Assembly: GCA_943912755.1 (NCBI GenBank)
Contig: CALTWF010000071.1
Span: 1 to 31,306 of the forward strand
From: an uncultured Pseudomonas sp.
GTDB lineage: Bacteria > Pseudomonadota > Gammaproteobacteria > Pseudomonadales > Pseudomonadaceae
Direction: 5' to 3'
Length of the DNA stretch: 31,306 nucleotides
Below are positions 15,727-25,925 of the stretch, piece after piece. Position 1 is the first letter of the stretch, and each line of letters starts with the position of its first letter. Under the pieces are notes generated by a model. The model was not told the origin of the DNA. It did not search any database and saw only the letters and a list, made by a program, of their open reading frames with translations. Made by a program: the position numbers and the translations under genes.

Positions 15727-17184
15727 ATGAGTGAAGAGATCCTGATCAACATCACCCCGATGGAATCCCGCGTGGCGGTGGTGGAAAACGGTGTCCTTCA
15801 AGAAGTCCATGTCGAGCGCACCCAGCGCCGCGGCATCGTCGGCAATATCTACAAGGGCAAGGTCGTGCGGGTGCTTCCGGGCATGCAGGCCGCGTTCGTC
15901 GATATCGGCCTGGATCGCGCAGCGTTCATCCATGCCTCGGAGATCTCCCTGCGCGAAGGCACCACGGTGGAGAGCATCAGTGCGCTGGTCCACGAGGGGC
16001 AAAGCCTGGTGGTCCAGGTGACCAAGGACCCGATCGGTTCGAAGGGCGCACGCCTGACCACCCAATTGTCGATCCCGTCGCGCTACCTGGTGTACATGCC
16101 GCGCACCAAGCATGTCGGCATTTCCCTGAAGATCGAGGACGAAGCCGAGCGCGAGCGCCTCAAGAAAGTGGTCAGCGATTGCGTGGCCCAGGAGAACATC
16201 CAGGATTCCGGCGGCTTTATCCTGCGCACCGCTGCGGAAGGTGCAGGGGCTGAAGAGATCCTCATGGATATCCGCTATCTGCGCCGTCTGTGGGAGCAGA
16301 TCGGCACTCAGATCAAGACCGTCGGCGCCCCCACGGAAATCTACGAAGACCTTGGCCTGGCCCTGCGAACCCTGCGTGATCTGGTCAACCCGAAGATCGA
16401 GAAGATCCGCATCGATTCCCGGGAAACCTTCCAGAAAACCACGCAGTTCGTCGCCGAATTGATGCCGGAAATCGCCGATCGCCTGGAGCATTACCCTGGC
16501 GAGCGGCCGATCTTCGATCTGTATGGCGTCGAGGACGAGATCCAGCGCGCCCTGGAGCGCAAGGTGCCGCTCAAGTCCGGCGGCTACCTGGTAGTGGACC
16601 CGGCCGAGGCCATGACCACCATTGATGTGAATACCGGCGCGTTCGTCGGCCATCGCAACCTCGAAGAAACCATCTTCAAGACCAACCTCGAAGCGGCCAC
16701 CGCCATTGCCCGCCAGCTGCGCCTGCGCAACATCGGCGGGATCATCATCATCGACTTCATCGACATGGAAGACGAAGAGCACCAGCGCCAGGTCCTGCGC
16801 ACCCTGGAAAAGCAGCTTGAACGCGACCACGCCAAGACCAACATCATCGGCCTCACCGAGCTGGGCCTGGTGCAGATGACCCGCAAGCGTACCCGGGAAA
16901 GCCTCGAACAGGTGCTCTGCGAGCCGTGCATCTGCTGCCAGGGGCGCGGCAAGCTGAAGACCCCGGAAACAGTCTGCTACGAGATATTCAGGGAAATTCT
17001 TCGCGAGGCGCGGGCCTACCAGGCCGAAGGGTATAGAGTGCTGGCCAATCAAAAGGTCGTCGACCGGCTGTTGGACGAAGAGTCGGGGAATGTCGCCGAA
17101 CTGGAAGCCTTCATCGGACGAACCATTCGCTTCCAGGTGGAGTCCATGTATTCCCAGGAACAATACGATGTGGTGCTGCTCTGA
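15727..17184 (+). CDS. rng: Ribonuclease G
   Basis: Endoribonuclease of the RNase E/G family, 485 residues, the length of RNase G (no long C-terminal scaffold as in RNase E). It matures the 5' end of 16S rRNA and cuts selected mRNAs with 5'-monophosphate preference. An S1 domain covers about residues 38-125. Catalytic metal-binding aspartates are Asp300 (TTIDVNTGAFVG) and Asp343 (IIIDFIDMEDE). The zinc-link that joins dimers is CxxC at 401-404 within EPCICCQGRG, with an extra cysteine at 403. Order maf-rng-yhdP is the usual gammaproteobacterial one. Confidence 0.95.
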   Translation: MSEEILINITPMESRVAVVENGVLQEVHVERTQRRGIVGNIYKGKVVRVLPGMQAAFVDIGLDRAAFIHASEISLREGTTVESISALVHEGQSLVVQVTKDPIGSKGARLTTQLSIPSRYLVYMPRTKHVGISLKIEDEAERERLKKVVSDCVAQENIQDSGGFILRTAAEGAGAEEILMDIRYLRRLWEQIGTQIKTVGAPTEIYEDLGLALRTLRDLVNPKIEKIRIDSRETFQKTTQFVAELMPEIADRLEHYPGERPIFDLYGVEDEIQRALERKVPLKSGGYLVVDPAEAMTTIDVNTGAFVGHRNLEETIFKTNLEAATAIARQLRLRNIGGIIIIDFIDMEDEEHQRQVLRTLEKQLERDHAKTNIIGLTELGLVQMTRKRTRESLEQVLCEPCICCQGRGKLKTPETVCYEIFREILREARAYQAEGYRVLANQKVVDRLLDEESGNVAELEAFIGRTIRFQVESMYSQEQYDVVLL

Positions 17185-17260
17185 TTCGCCCTGAAATCTC
17201 GATGGTGGCAATCCCTGTATGTCGGGCCATAGTTAATGGACGACTCGGGGGGCCACGGCA

Positions 17261-20200
17261 ATGGAGCGTCTGATCCGCTTTCTGGCTGCCTTGACCCGCT
17301 GGGGACTGGGCGCCTGCGCATTGCTCGCGGTGTTGGTGGCGCTCTATGTCAGCCTGGGCCGCGAGCTCATTCCGCTGGTTGCCGAATACCGTAGCGACGT
17401 CGAGGCCAAGGCCGAGCAAAGCCTCGGGCTGCCGGTGCATGTCGGCGCGCTGGAGGGACGCTGGAGCGGCCTGGCGCCGATTCTCGTGGTGCGCGATGTG
17501 CAGGTGGGCGAAGGCGCCTCGGCGTTGCGCCTGGATGCGGTCAAGGTGGTACCCGACCTGTGGGCCAGCCTGGTCGCACGCGACGTGCGCCTGGCCCGTG
17601 TCGAGCTGGGCGGGCTGCAAGTCAATCTGCATGAGGACGAAAGCGGCAAGTGGACGCTGAAGGGCCTGCCGGTGCAGGACGACGACCAGCCGCTGGACGT
17701 CGAGCAGGCACTGCGGCGTATGCAGGTGGTGTCCAAAGTGTCGGTGCTCGACAGCCAGGTCACCCTGGAGCCCTTCGATCACGATCCCGTCACCCTTACC
17801 TATGTCGGCCTGAGCCTGCAGACCGGCAGCGTGCGCCAGCGCCTGGATGCGCGCCTGACCCTGCCTGATGGCCAGCCCCTGGCCCTCAGCCTGAAAAGCC
17901 GCATTCGCCCGGCGCAATGGCGTGAAGCCGAAGTCGAAGCCTATGCCAGCCTGCCGCAAAGCGATTGGGCGAAATGGCTGCCGGCACGCCTGCTGGGGCA
18001 ATGGCAATTGCCTGAATTGCGCGCAGGGGGCGAAGTCTGGCTGAACTGGGGCCAGGGCAAGGTGCAAAGCGCCACGCTTCGTTTGCACGCGCCGCAACTG
18101 CAGGGCGCCTATGCCGAACGTCAACCGATCAGGATCGATAACCTGGCACTCAATGCCTGGTTGCGTCGTGGTGACGAAGGACTGCGGCTGACCATCGATT
18201 CGCTGGCCATGAATCTCGGTGAGACCCGCTGGGAGTCCCATGTGCAGATCAGCCAGTCGAGCGCGGGGGAGGACGGCGAGTTGTGGCAGATCCAGGCCGA
18301 CCGTGTCGACCTCACGCCGCTGACGCCGGTGATCCAGGCACTTGGTCCGTTGCCGAAGCAGGCCATGGCGGTGGTCGACGGGCTAAAGGTCACGGGCGGT
18401 TTGCGCAATGTGCTGCTCGAAGTGCGCCCCCAGGTCGAGGGTGACCGCATGTTCAGCTTTGCCGCCAACCTTGACCGGGTCGGCTTCGATGCCTATCACG
18501 GCGCACCGGCGGCGGGGAATGTCAGCGGCAGTATCGCCGGCGACCTCGGCCACGGTGAACTGCGCCTGGATACCGACAAGTTCATGCTGCACCTGGTACC
18601 GATCTTCGCCGATCCCTGGCACTACCTGAAGGCCAATGCACGCCTCACCTGGAAGCTGGACAAGGAAACCTTCACCCTTATCGCGCCATATCTGAAGGTG
18701 CTCGGCGAAGAGGGCAAGATCGCCGGCGACTTCCTCATTCGCCTGCATCTCGCCCCGGGCCATGAAGACTACATGGACCTGCGGGTCGGCCTGGTCGAGG
18801 GCGACGGACGCTACACCGGCAAGTACCTGCCCGAAGTACTCAGCCCCGACGTCGATCACTGGCTGCGTACTGCCATTCTCAAGGGCGCGGTGGATGAGGG
18901 CTATTTCCAGTACCAGGGGTCGCTGAACCACGGTGCGCCGGATCACGCCCGCAGCATCAGCCTGTTCTTCAAGGTGCGTGACGCCGATCTCGATTTTCAG
19001 CCGGGCTGGCCGCAGTTGAACCAGGTGGATGGCGATGTGTTCATCGACGACCATGGGGTGCGGATCGTGGCCAGTACCGGGCAGATGCTCAATACCAAAG
19101 TCAGTAACGTGCTGGTGGATATCCCCCATGTTCCGGCGGGGGAGCACAGCCATCTGTTCGTCGATGGCGATTTCGACGGCACCCTCGCGGATGGGGTGAA
19201 GATCCTGCAGCAGGCGCCGATCGGTACGGCCTCCACGTTTGCGGGCTGGGAGGGCGAGGGTGATCTTAAGGGCTCGCTGAAACTGGATATCCCGCTGGCC
19301 CACGGTACCGAGCCCAAGGTGGTAGTGGATTTCCGCACTGAACAGTCGCGCTTGAAAATCAGTGAGCCGGTGCTTGAGTTGAGCGCGCTCAAGGGGGATT
19401 TCCGCTTCGACCTGGATCAGGGGCTCAGCGGCAAGAACATCAGCACCGTGGCGTTCGGCAAGCCGGCGACGGCGGAGATCTTCGCCGAGGGCAAGCCGGG
19501 GCAGATGCAGACGCGGGTCGTTGCCAAAGGCCAGATCGCCCTGAAGTCCCTGACCGATTGGTTGCAGTTCAAGCAACCGCTGCCGGTGTCCGGTGAGTTG
19601 CCTTACCAGTTGCAGGTATCGCTGGGCCGCGACAACCAGCTCAGCGTCGACTCCAGTCTCAAGGGATTGCTCATCGACTTGCCAGCGCCTTTCGGCAAGG
19701 CGGCCAGCGACACCCGTACCAGCCAGTTCCGCATGAACCTGGGGGGCAGCGAACGACGCGTCGATGCGACCTATGACGGTCTCGCCAGCCTGGCCATGGC
19801 CGCGCCGGCCGGCAAGACCGAGCAGGTGCGCGGCGAACTGGTCCTCGGTGGGGGGGCTGCGCAGTTACCGGGCAGTCAGGGACTGCGGGTGCGGGGCAAG
19901 CTGGCCGAGGTGAATCTGGATGACTGGCAGAGCAAGGCCAGCAGTTACACCGGTGACGACCCGGGCGGTAGCGCCCGGCAGATACTCCGTGGCGTGGACC
20001 TGAGTGTCGACAAGATCAAGGCCTACAATTTCGAGCTGAACCAGGCGGTGGTACGCCTGGATCGCAACGCCGACAACTGGGGCCTGCGCCTCGATAGCCA
20101 GGAAGTCATCGGCAACGCGCGGATTCCCGATGCCAAGGCCGCACCGATCGTGGTCGACCTGCCGACCCTGCGCCTGCCGCCCGCCGACCCTGCCGACGCA

Positions 20201-21073
20201 ACCGCGCCGGAGGCACCAGACCCACTGGCCGCGACCGACCCGCGCAAGGTCCCGTCGGTGAATGTGAACATCGGCAAGCTGTTCCGCGGCGATGACCTGC
20301 TGGGCAGCCTTTCCCTCAAGTTGCGCCCGACTGCCCGGGGCGTGGCGTTCAATGATCTTGATCTGAACCTCAAGGGCCTGGCGATCGATGGTTCGGCCGG
20401 CTGGGAGGGCGTCCCGGGGGCAAGCAGCAGTTGGTACAAAGGGCGACTGCAAGGCGGCGACCTGGCCGAGGTGCTCAAGGCCTGGGGCTTCGCAGCGACG
20501 GTGACCAGTCGTGAATTCCATATGGATGCCGATGGGCGTTGGCAGGGGTCGCCGGCCTGGGTCAGCCTCAAGCGCTTCTCGGGGAGCATGGACGCCTCGT
20601 TGCGCGACGGACAGATCGTCGAGGTCGATGGCAGTGCCCAGGCGCTGCGGGTATTTGGCCTGCTCAACTTCAACTCCATCGGCCGCCGCTTGCGTCTGGA
20701 CTTCTCCGACCTGTTGGGCAAGGGCCTGAGCTACGACCGGGTCAAGGGCGTGCTGGTGGCCAGTGAGGGTGTCTACGTGACCCGCGAGCCGATCACCGTC
20801 ACCGGTCCGTCGAGCAATTTCGAGCTGGAAGGCACCCTTGACCTGGTTCGGGACCGGGTCGCGGCCAACCTGATGGTCACCCTGCCGGTGACTAACAACC
20901 TGCCGCTGGCGGCACTGATCGTTGGGGCTCCAGCGGTTGGCGGCGCGCTGTTCCTGGTGGACAAGCTGCTGGGTGATCGGGTGGCGCGTTACGCCAGCGT
21001 CAACTATCGGGTCGAAGGCCCGGTGAAAGAGCCTAAGATTACGTTTGTGAAACCTTTTGATAAATCCAGATAG
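17261..21073 (+). CDS. yhdP: YhdP family AsmA-like envelope protein
   Basis: Very large inner-membrane-anchored protein, 1270 residues, close to E. coli YhdP (about 1266). One N-terminal helix (about 10-32) is followed by a long periplasmic body and a C-terminal AsmA-like region, including REPITVTGPSSNFELEGTLD and a hydrophobic NNLPLAALIVGAPAVGGALF near the end. YhdP, TamB and YdbH are bridge-like proteins thought to carry phospholipids from inner to outer membrane; that role is taken from the family. The start at ATG 17261 has only a G-rich stretch upstream, not a classic ribosome site. The stop is 9 nt before the nitrilase-family ATG. Confidence 0.93.
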   Translation: MERLIRFLAALTRWGLGACALLAVLVALYVSLGRELIPLVAEYRSDVEAKAEQSLGLPVHVGALEGRWSGLAPILVVRDVQVGEGASALRLDAVKVVPDLWASLVARDVRLARVELGGLQVNLHEDESGKWTLKGLPVQDDDQPLDVEQALRRMQVVSKVSVLDSQVTLEPFDHDPVTLTYVGLSLQTGSVRQRLDARLTLPDGQPLALSLKSRIRPAQWREAEVEAYASLPQSDWAKWLPARLLGQWQLPELRAGGEVWLNWGQGKVQSATLRLHAPQLQGAYAERQPIRIDNLALNAWLRRGDEGLRLTIDSLAMNLGETRWESHVQISQSSAGEDGELWQIQADRVDLTPLTPVIQALGPLPKQAMAVVDGLKVTGGLRNVLLEVRPQVEGDRMFSFAANLDRVGFDAYHGAPAAGNVSGSIAGDLGHGELRLDTDKFMLHLVPIFADPWHYLKANARLTWKLDKETFTLIAPYLKVLGEEGKIAGDFLIRLHLAPGHEDYMDLRVGLVEGDGRYTGKYLPEVLSPDVDHWLRTAILKGAVDEGYFQYQGSLNHGAPDHARSISLFFKVRDADLDFQPGWPQLNQVDGDVFIDDHGVRIVASTGQMLNTKVSNVLVDIPHVPAGEHSHLFVDGDFDGTLADGVKILQQAPIGTASTFAGWEGEGDLKGSLKLDIPLAHGTEPKVVVDFRTEQSRLKISEPVLELSALKGDFRFDLDQGLSGKNISTVAFGKPATAEIFAEGKPGQMQTRVVAKGQIALKSLTDWLQFKQPLPVSGELPYQLQVSLGRDNQLSVDSSLKGLLIDLPAPFGKAASDTRTSQFRMNLGGSERRVDATYDGLASLAMAAPAGKTEQVRGELVLGGGAAQLPGSQGLRVRGKLAEVNLDDWQSKASSYTGDDPGGSARQILRGVDLSVDKIKAYNFELNQAVVRLDRNADNWGLRLDSQEVIGNARIPDAKAAPIVVDLPTLRLPPADPADATAPEAPDPLAATDPRKVPSVNVNIGKLFRGDDLLGSLSLKLRPTARGVAFNDLDLNLKGLAIDGSAGWEGVPGASSSWYKGRLQGGDLAEVLKAWGFAATVTSREFHMDADGRWQGSPAWVSLKRFSGSMDASLRDGQIVEVDGSAQALRVFGLLNFNSIGRRLRLDFSDLLGKGLSYDRVKGVLVASEGVYVTREPITVTGPSSNFELEGTLDLVRDRVAANLMVTLPVTNNLPLAALIVGAPAVGGALFLVDKLLGDRVARYASVNYRVEGPVKEPKITFVKPFDKSR

Positions 21074-21082
21074 AGCGTGGCC

Positions 21083-21934
21083 ATGACCTTCGCCGTCATC
21101 CAGATGATCAGCCAGGACGATATCGCTGCCAACCTGTCCCGCGCCCGCGCATTGCTGGCGCAGGCGGCTGAGCAGGGGGCCCGGCTTGCCGTGCTGCCGG
21201 AAAACTTCGCCGCCATGGGCCGTCGGGACAGTGCGGCCATCGGCCTGGCCGAGGCCCGTGGCGAAGGGCCGATTTTGCCCTGGTTGAAACAGACCGCCCG
21301 CGACCTCAGGTTATGGATCGTGGCGGGCACCCTGCCGTTGCCGCCCGTCGACCAGCCCGAGGCCAAAGCCCATGCCTGCTCCCTGCTGGTGGACGAGCAC
21401 GGCGAGCTGGTTGCCCGCTACGACAAGTTGCATCTGTTCGATGTGGATGTCGCCGATAGCCGTGGCCGTTATCGGGAGTCCGACGACTACGCCCATGGCG
21501 CCAGTGTGGTGGTGGCCGATACGCCGGTGGGCAAGCTGGGGCTGACGGTCTGCTACGACCTGCGCTTCCCCGAGCTGTACAGCGCCCTGCGTGAGGCCGG
21601 GGCAGAACTGATTACCGCGCCAGCCGCCTTTACTGCGGTCACTGGCGCAGCACATTGGGAAGTGCTGATTCGCGCCCGTGCCATCGAAACCCAATGCTAT
21701 GTGCTGGCCGCTGCCCAGGGCGGGATGCATCCGGGGCCGCGGGAAACCCATGGTCAGGCGGCGATCGTCGACCCCTGGGGGCGGATCCTCGCCGAACAGG
21801 CGCGTGGCGAAGCCGTGCTGCTGGCTACGCGCGACAGTGCAGAACAGGCGTCCATCCGGGCGCGGATGCCGGTGACCTTGCACCGGCGCTTTTTCTCGCG
21901 GGACGCCTTGCGGCCCGCGCACACCTCGGAGTGA
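21083..21934 (+). CDS. Nitrilase-superfamily amidase (Nit1/Nit2-like)
   Basis: Carbon-nitrogen hydrolase, 283 residues, with the catalytic triad Glu40 (LPENFAAMG), Lys115 (YDKLHLFDVD) and Cys157 (GLTVCYDLRFPELY). That pattern is typical of the Nit1/Nit2 branch, whose best-known activities are hydrolysis of deaminated glutathione and omega-amidase on 2-oxoglutaramate. The substrate is not certain. ATG 21083 gives the family-like MTFAVIQM; GTG 21077 two codons earlier is possible. It sits 9 nt after yhdP and 2 nt before tldD, so it is probably translated from the same mRNA. Confidence 0.9.
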   Translation: MTFAVIQMISQDDIAANLSRARALLAQAAEQGARLAVLPENFAAMGRRDSAAIGLAEARGEGPILPWLKQTARDLRLWIVAGTLPLPPVDQPEAKAHACSLLVDEHGELVARYDKLHLFDVDVADSRGRYRESDDYAHGASVVVADTPVGKLGLTVCYDLRFPELYSALREAGAELITAPAAFTAVTGAAHWEVLIRARAIETQCYVLAAAQGGMHPGPRETHGQAAIVDPWGRILAEQARGEAVLLATRDSAEQASIRARMPVTLHRRFFSRDALRPAHTSE

Positions 21935-21936
21935 CT

Positions 21937-23376
<1,440 letters not shown>

Positions 23377-23383
23377 GCAAGAC

Positions 23384-23410
23384 ACCGGGCGGGCAGGGTG
23401 CCTGCCCGGT
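23384..23410. terminator. Hairpin between convergent tldD and darP
   Basis: ACCGGGCGGGCA (23384-23395) pairs with TGCCTGCCCGGT (23399-23410): 12 bp with one G-T wobble and a GGG loop. It lies 8 nt after the tldD stop and 9 nt beyond the darP stop, so it could serve both strands. No strong U-run is seen on either side. Confidence 0.5.
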
Positions 23411-23418
23411 AGCGGGGA

Positions 23419-23940
23419 TCAGCGCAGGCCGCGCTGGCTCTCGTCGAGGTCGCGGATGTACTTGAAGATCTTCCGTGCAGCGCTTGGCGGCTTGTTGGTC
23501 TTGGCCTCGTGCTGGGCCTGGCGGATCAACGAGCGCAGTTGCTGGCGATCGGCTTCCGGGTATTCCTGGACGAATTTCTCCAGGACGTCGTCGGTGCCGC
23601 CGATCAGCCGGTCACGCCAGCGTTCGAGGTTGTGGAAACGCTCGTTGTACTGGCGCGATGAAGCGTCCAGCTGGTCGAACAGGGCATTGATGGCGTCGAG
23701 ATCCTGGTCGCGCATCAGCTTGCCGATGAACGAACGGTGACGGCGCTTGGCTTCGTTGGCCGTGTGCCGCTTGTGCTCTTCGAGTGCCTTGCGCAACTCG
23801 TCGGTCAGGGGCAGTTTGGCCAGGGTGTCGGGCTTGAGCGTGGTAAGGCGCTCGCCCATATCGACCAGCGCCTGAAGCTCGCGCTTGATCTGGGTTTTGC
23901 TTTTTTCGCCATCGAAGGCGTCGTCGTAAGAATCAACCAT
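23419..23940 (-). CDS. darP: Ribosome maturation factor DarP (YjgA, DUF615)
   Basis: A 173-residue, highly charged, largely helical protein of the YjgA/DUF615 family, which binds late pre-50S particles and helps the peptidyl-transferase centre fold. Typical parts: KSKTQIKRELQALVDMGERL, KRRHRSFIGKLMRD, and DRLIGGTDDVLEKFVQEYP. The ATG at 23938-23940 is chosen because the family begins there. The same frame stays open upstream into the antisense of pmbA, which is not coding. No strong ribosome site is seen before it. It sits between tldD and pmbA on the opposite strand; in E. coli yjgA is likewise next to pmbA. Confidence 0.92.
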   Translation of the reverse strand: MVDSYDDAFDGEKSKTQIKRELQALVDMGERLTTLKPDTLAKLPLTDELRKALEEHKRHTANEAKRRHRSFIGKLMRDQDLDAINALFDQLDASSRQYNERFHNLERWRDRLIGGTDDVLEKFVQEYPEADRQQLRSLIRQAQHEAKTNKPPSAARKIFKYIRDLDESQRGLR

Positions 23941-24051
23941 GGGGGCAGTCCGCTGAGAAACGCCGCCATGATAACCAGTCGGGGGCCGCTTGTCCGGCCC
24001 GGTCGCATATCGCCGGCCCGCGCCGAACGTAGAATTTGAGTGGAGAAAACC

Positions 24052-25398
24052 ATGAGTGCAGTCCAGAGCGTAGGTCCGCAAGCCCTGCCGGCCTTGCAGG
24101 AGCAGGTCGAGCAGATCATCGCCGAGGCGAGACGCCAGGGCGCCAGTGCTTGCGAGGTGGCGGTATCGCTGGAGCAGGGGCTGTCGACCTCGGTGCGCCA
24201 GCGTGAGGTGGAGACGGTGGAGTTCAACCGTGACCAGGGCTTCGGCATCACCCTCTACGTTGGTCAGCGCAAGGGCTCGGCCAGTACCTCCGCCAGTGGC
24301 AGCGAGGCGATTAGAGAAACCGTCGCCGCCGCGCTGGCCATTGCCAAGCACACCTCCGAGGACGATTGCTCGGGGTTGGCCGATCCGGCGCTGATGGCCC
24401 GGGACCTGCCGGATTTCGACCTGTATCACGCCTGGGATATCACCCCGGAACAGGCCATCGAGAAGGCCCTGGCCTGCGAGGCCGCAGCGTTCGACGCCGA
24501 TCCGCGGATCAAGAACGCCGACGGCACCACCCTCAATACCCACCAGGGTTGCCGTGTCTACGGCAACAGCAACGGTTTCATCGGTGGCTACGCGTCGACC
24601 CGGCATAGTCTGAGCTGCGTGATGATCGCCGAGGGCGACGGGCAAATGCAGCGTGACTACTGGTATGACGTGAATCGCCAGGGCGAGCTGCTGGCCGACC
24701 CGGTGTCCATCGGCATTCGCGCGGCCCAGCGCGCCGCCAGCCGCCTGGGCGCCCGTCCGGTGCCGACCTGCGAAGTGCCGGTGCTGTTCTCGGCGGAACT
24801 GGCGGGTGGCTTGTTCGGCAGCTTCCTGTCGGCGATTTCCGGAGGCAACCTGTATCGCAAGTCGTCGTTCCTGGAGGGCACCATTGGCCAGCGTCTGTTC
24901 CCCTCCTGGCTGACACTGGACGAGCGTCCGCACCTGCAGCGGGCCTTGGGCAGCGCCGCGTTCGATGGTGATGGTCTGGCGACCTACGCCAAGCCGTTCG
25001 TCGAAAATGGTCAGTTGGTGTCCTATGTGCTGGGCACTTACTCCGGGCGCAAGCTCGGCCTGCCAAGCACTGCGAATGCCGGTGGCGTGCACAACCTGTT
25101 CGTCACCCATGGGGTCGAGGACCAGGCTGCCCTTATCCGGCGCATGGGCCGCGGCCTGCTGGTGACCGAGCTGATGGGCCATGGCCTGAACATGGTCACT
25201 GGTGATTACTCTCGCGGTGCCGCGGGGTACTGGGTGGAGAACGGCGAGATCCAGTTTGCCGTGCAGGAAGTAACGATCGCCGGGAATATGAAGGACATGT
25301 TCCAGCAGATTGTGGCTATTGGCAGCGATCTTGAAACTCGCAGCAATATTCACACCGGCTCTATCCTGATCGAACGGATGACCGTAGCAGGTAGTTGA
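24052..25398 (+). CDS. pmbA: Metalloprotease subunit PmbA (TldE)
   Basis: Non-catalytic partner of TldD, 448 residues. It shares the TldD fold but lacks the HExxxH zinc motif; the equivalent place reads ELAGGLFGSFLSA. Family features include VSLEQGLSTSVRQREVETVE, GFIGGYASTRHS and the C-terminal IAGNMKDMFQQIVAIGSDLE. TldD and PmbA close around a central chamber as a heterodimer. ATG 24052 is chosen because GGAG (24042-24045) is 6 nt upstream; a GTG at 24040 is in frame but is part of that ribosome site. It has its own promoter region shared with divergent darP, and a strong terminator follows. Confidence 0.95.
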   Translation: MSAVQSVGPQALPALQEQVEQIIAEARRQGASACEVAVSLEQGLSTSVRQREVETVEFNRDQGFGITLYVGQRKGSASTSASGSEAIRETVAAALAIAKHTSEDDCSGLADPALMARDLPDFDLYHAWDITPEQAIEKALACEAAAFDADPRIKNADGTTLNTHQGCRVYGNSNGFIGGYASTRHSLSCVMIAEGDGQMQRDYWYDVNRQGELLADPVSIGIRAAQRAASRLGARPVPTCEVPVLFSAELAGGLFGSFLSAISGGNLYRKSSFLEGTIGQRLFPSWLTLDERPHLQRALGSAAFDGDGLATYAKPFVENGQLVSYVLGTYSGRKLGLPSTANAGGVHNLFVTHGVEDQAALIRRMGRGLLVTELMGHGLNMVTGDYSRGAAGYWVENGEIQFAVQEVTIAGNMKDMFQQIVAIGSDLETRSNIHTGSILIERMTVAGS

Positions 25399-25422
25399 CC
25401 GGCGCTGCTGTCGCTCACGTTG

Positions 25423-25450
25423 AAAAGCCCGGCTCTTGTGCCGGGCTTTT
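25423..25450 (+). terminator. Rho-independent terminator of pmbA
   Basis: AAAAGCCCGGC (25423-25433) and GCCGGGCTTTT (25440-25450) form an 11-bp stem with a 6-nt loop, ending in a TTTTT run. It begins 24 nt after the pmbA stop and insulates the Fur-controlled operon downstream. Confidence 0.85.
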
Positions 25451-25469
25451 TGTTTGTGGCGACGCAGGC

Positions 25470-25499
25470 TTGAACTGATTCTATTTATCAATTAATAAT
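25470..25499 (+). promoter_or_regulatory. Candidate promoter of the fagA-fumC-orfX-sodA operon
   Basis: TTGAAC (25470-25475; four of six) and AATAAT (25494-25499; five of six) are separated by 18 nt. The AT-rich stretch stands out in this GC-rich window. The -10 falls inside the Fur box, so Fur-Fe2+ binding would block RNA polymerase. Confidence 0.55.
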
Positions 25500-25512
25500 G
25501 AATATCATTATC
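25494..25512 (+). promoter_or_regulatory. Fur box
   Basis: AATAATGAATATCATTATC matches the 19-bp Fur consensus GATAATGATAATCATTATC at 16 positions. It covers the predicted -10 and ends 20 nt before the fagA ATG. Iron-replete Fur should repress the operon, and iron starvation should open it. Confidence 0.85.
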
Positions 25513-25532
25513 CCGGCGATGATATTCGTGCC

Positions 25533-25925
25533 ATGAAATCCGTCCTTCACGAACTGCCCTATCTGGAAAACTGGCGCTGGCTGAGCCGGCGCATCCGTTG
25601 CGCGCTCGAGCCCGACGAGCCGCGCCTGATCGAACACTACCTGGCCGAAGGACGCTACCTGGTGTGCTGTACCGACACCTCGGCATGGACCGTCGCCCTG
25701 ACCTCATTCCGTCTTCTGCTCGATACCGCCTGCGACCGCATGTTGCCGTGGCATTGGCGCTGCCTGTGCCTGGACCAGGCATGGCGCCCGCTGCTGCAAC
25801 TGCGCAAGCTCGACGGCGGCGAGCAAGGCCAGCGCTGGCAGCCGTTGGCCCTGCAACTGGCGAACTGCACGCTGTTGCCTTCGATTTCTTCCGCTGAACT
25901 GATGCAAGGACTTGATGATGAGTAA
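25533..25925 (+). CDS. fagA: FagA, Fur-associated protein of unknown function
   Basis: First gene of the Fur-regulated operon; the P. aeruginosa counterpart is fagA (Fur-associated gene A). The 130-residue product has no signal peptide or membrane helix and no domain I recognise. It is rich in cysteine (23, 45, 46, 67, 77, 79, 112) and tryptophan (14, 16, 52, 73, 75, 84, 102), with the dense motif MLPWHWRCLCLDQAWRPLLQ at about 70-89. A metal or redox role is imaginable but is only inference. The stop (25923-25925) overlaps the fumC start region, so fumC translation is coupled to it. Confidence 0.85.
   Translation: MKSVLHELPYLENWRWLSRRIRCALEPDEPRLIEHYLAEGRYLVCCTDTSAWTVALTSFRLLLDTACDRMLPWHWRCLCLDQAWRPLLQLRKLDGGEQGQRWQPLALQLANCTLLPSISSAELMQGLDDE

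Noticed and set aside
16900..16960. RNase E rather than RNase G for the 485-residue nuclease
   Set aside because: It lacks the long C-terminal scaffold region, and the maf-rng-yhdP neighbourhood is that of RNase G.
23419..25491. A continuous minus-strand frame of about 690 codons that joins darP to the antisense of pmbA
   Set aside because: Only the last 173 codons match a family (DarP). The rest is the mirror of the well-supported pmbA gene plus its terminator and has the low-complexity Gly/Arg/His composition of a GC-rich shadow frame.
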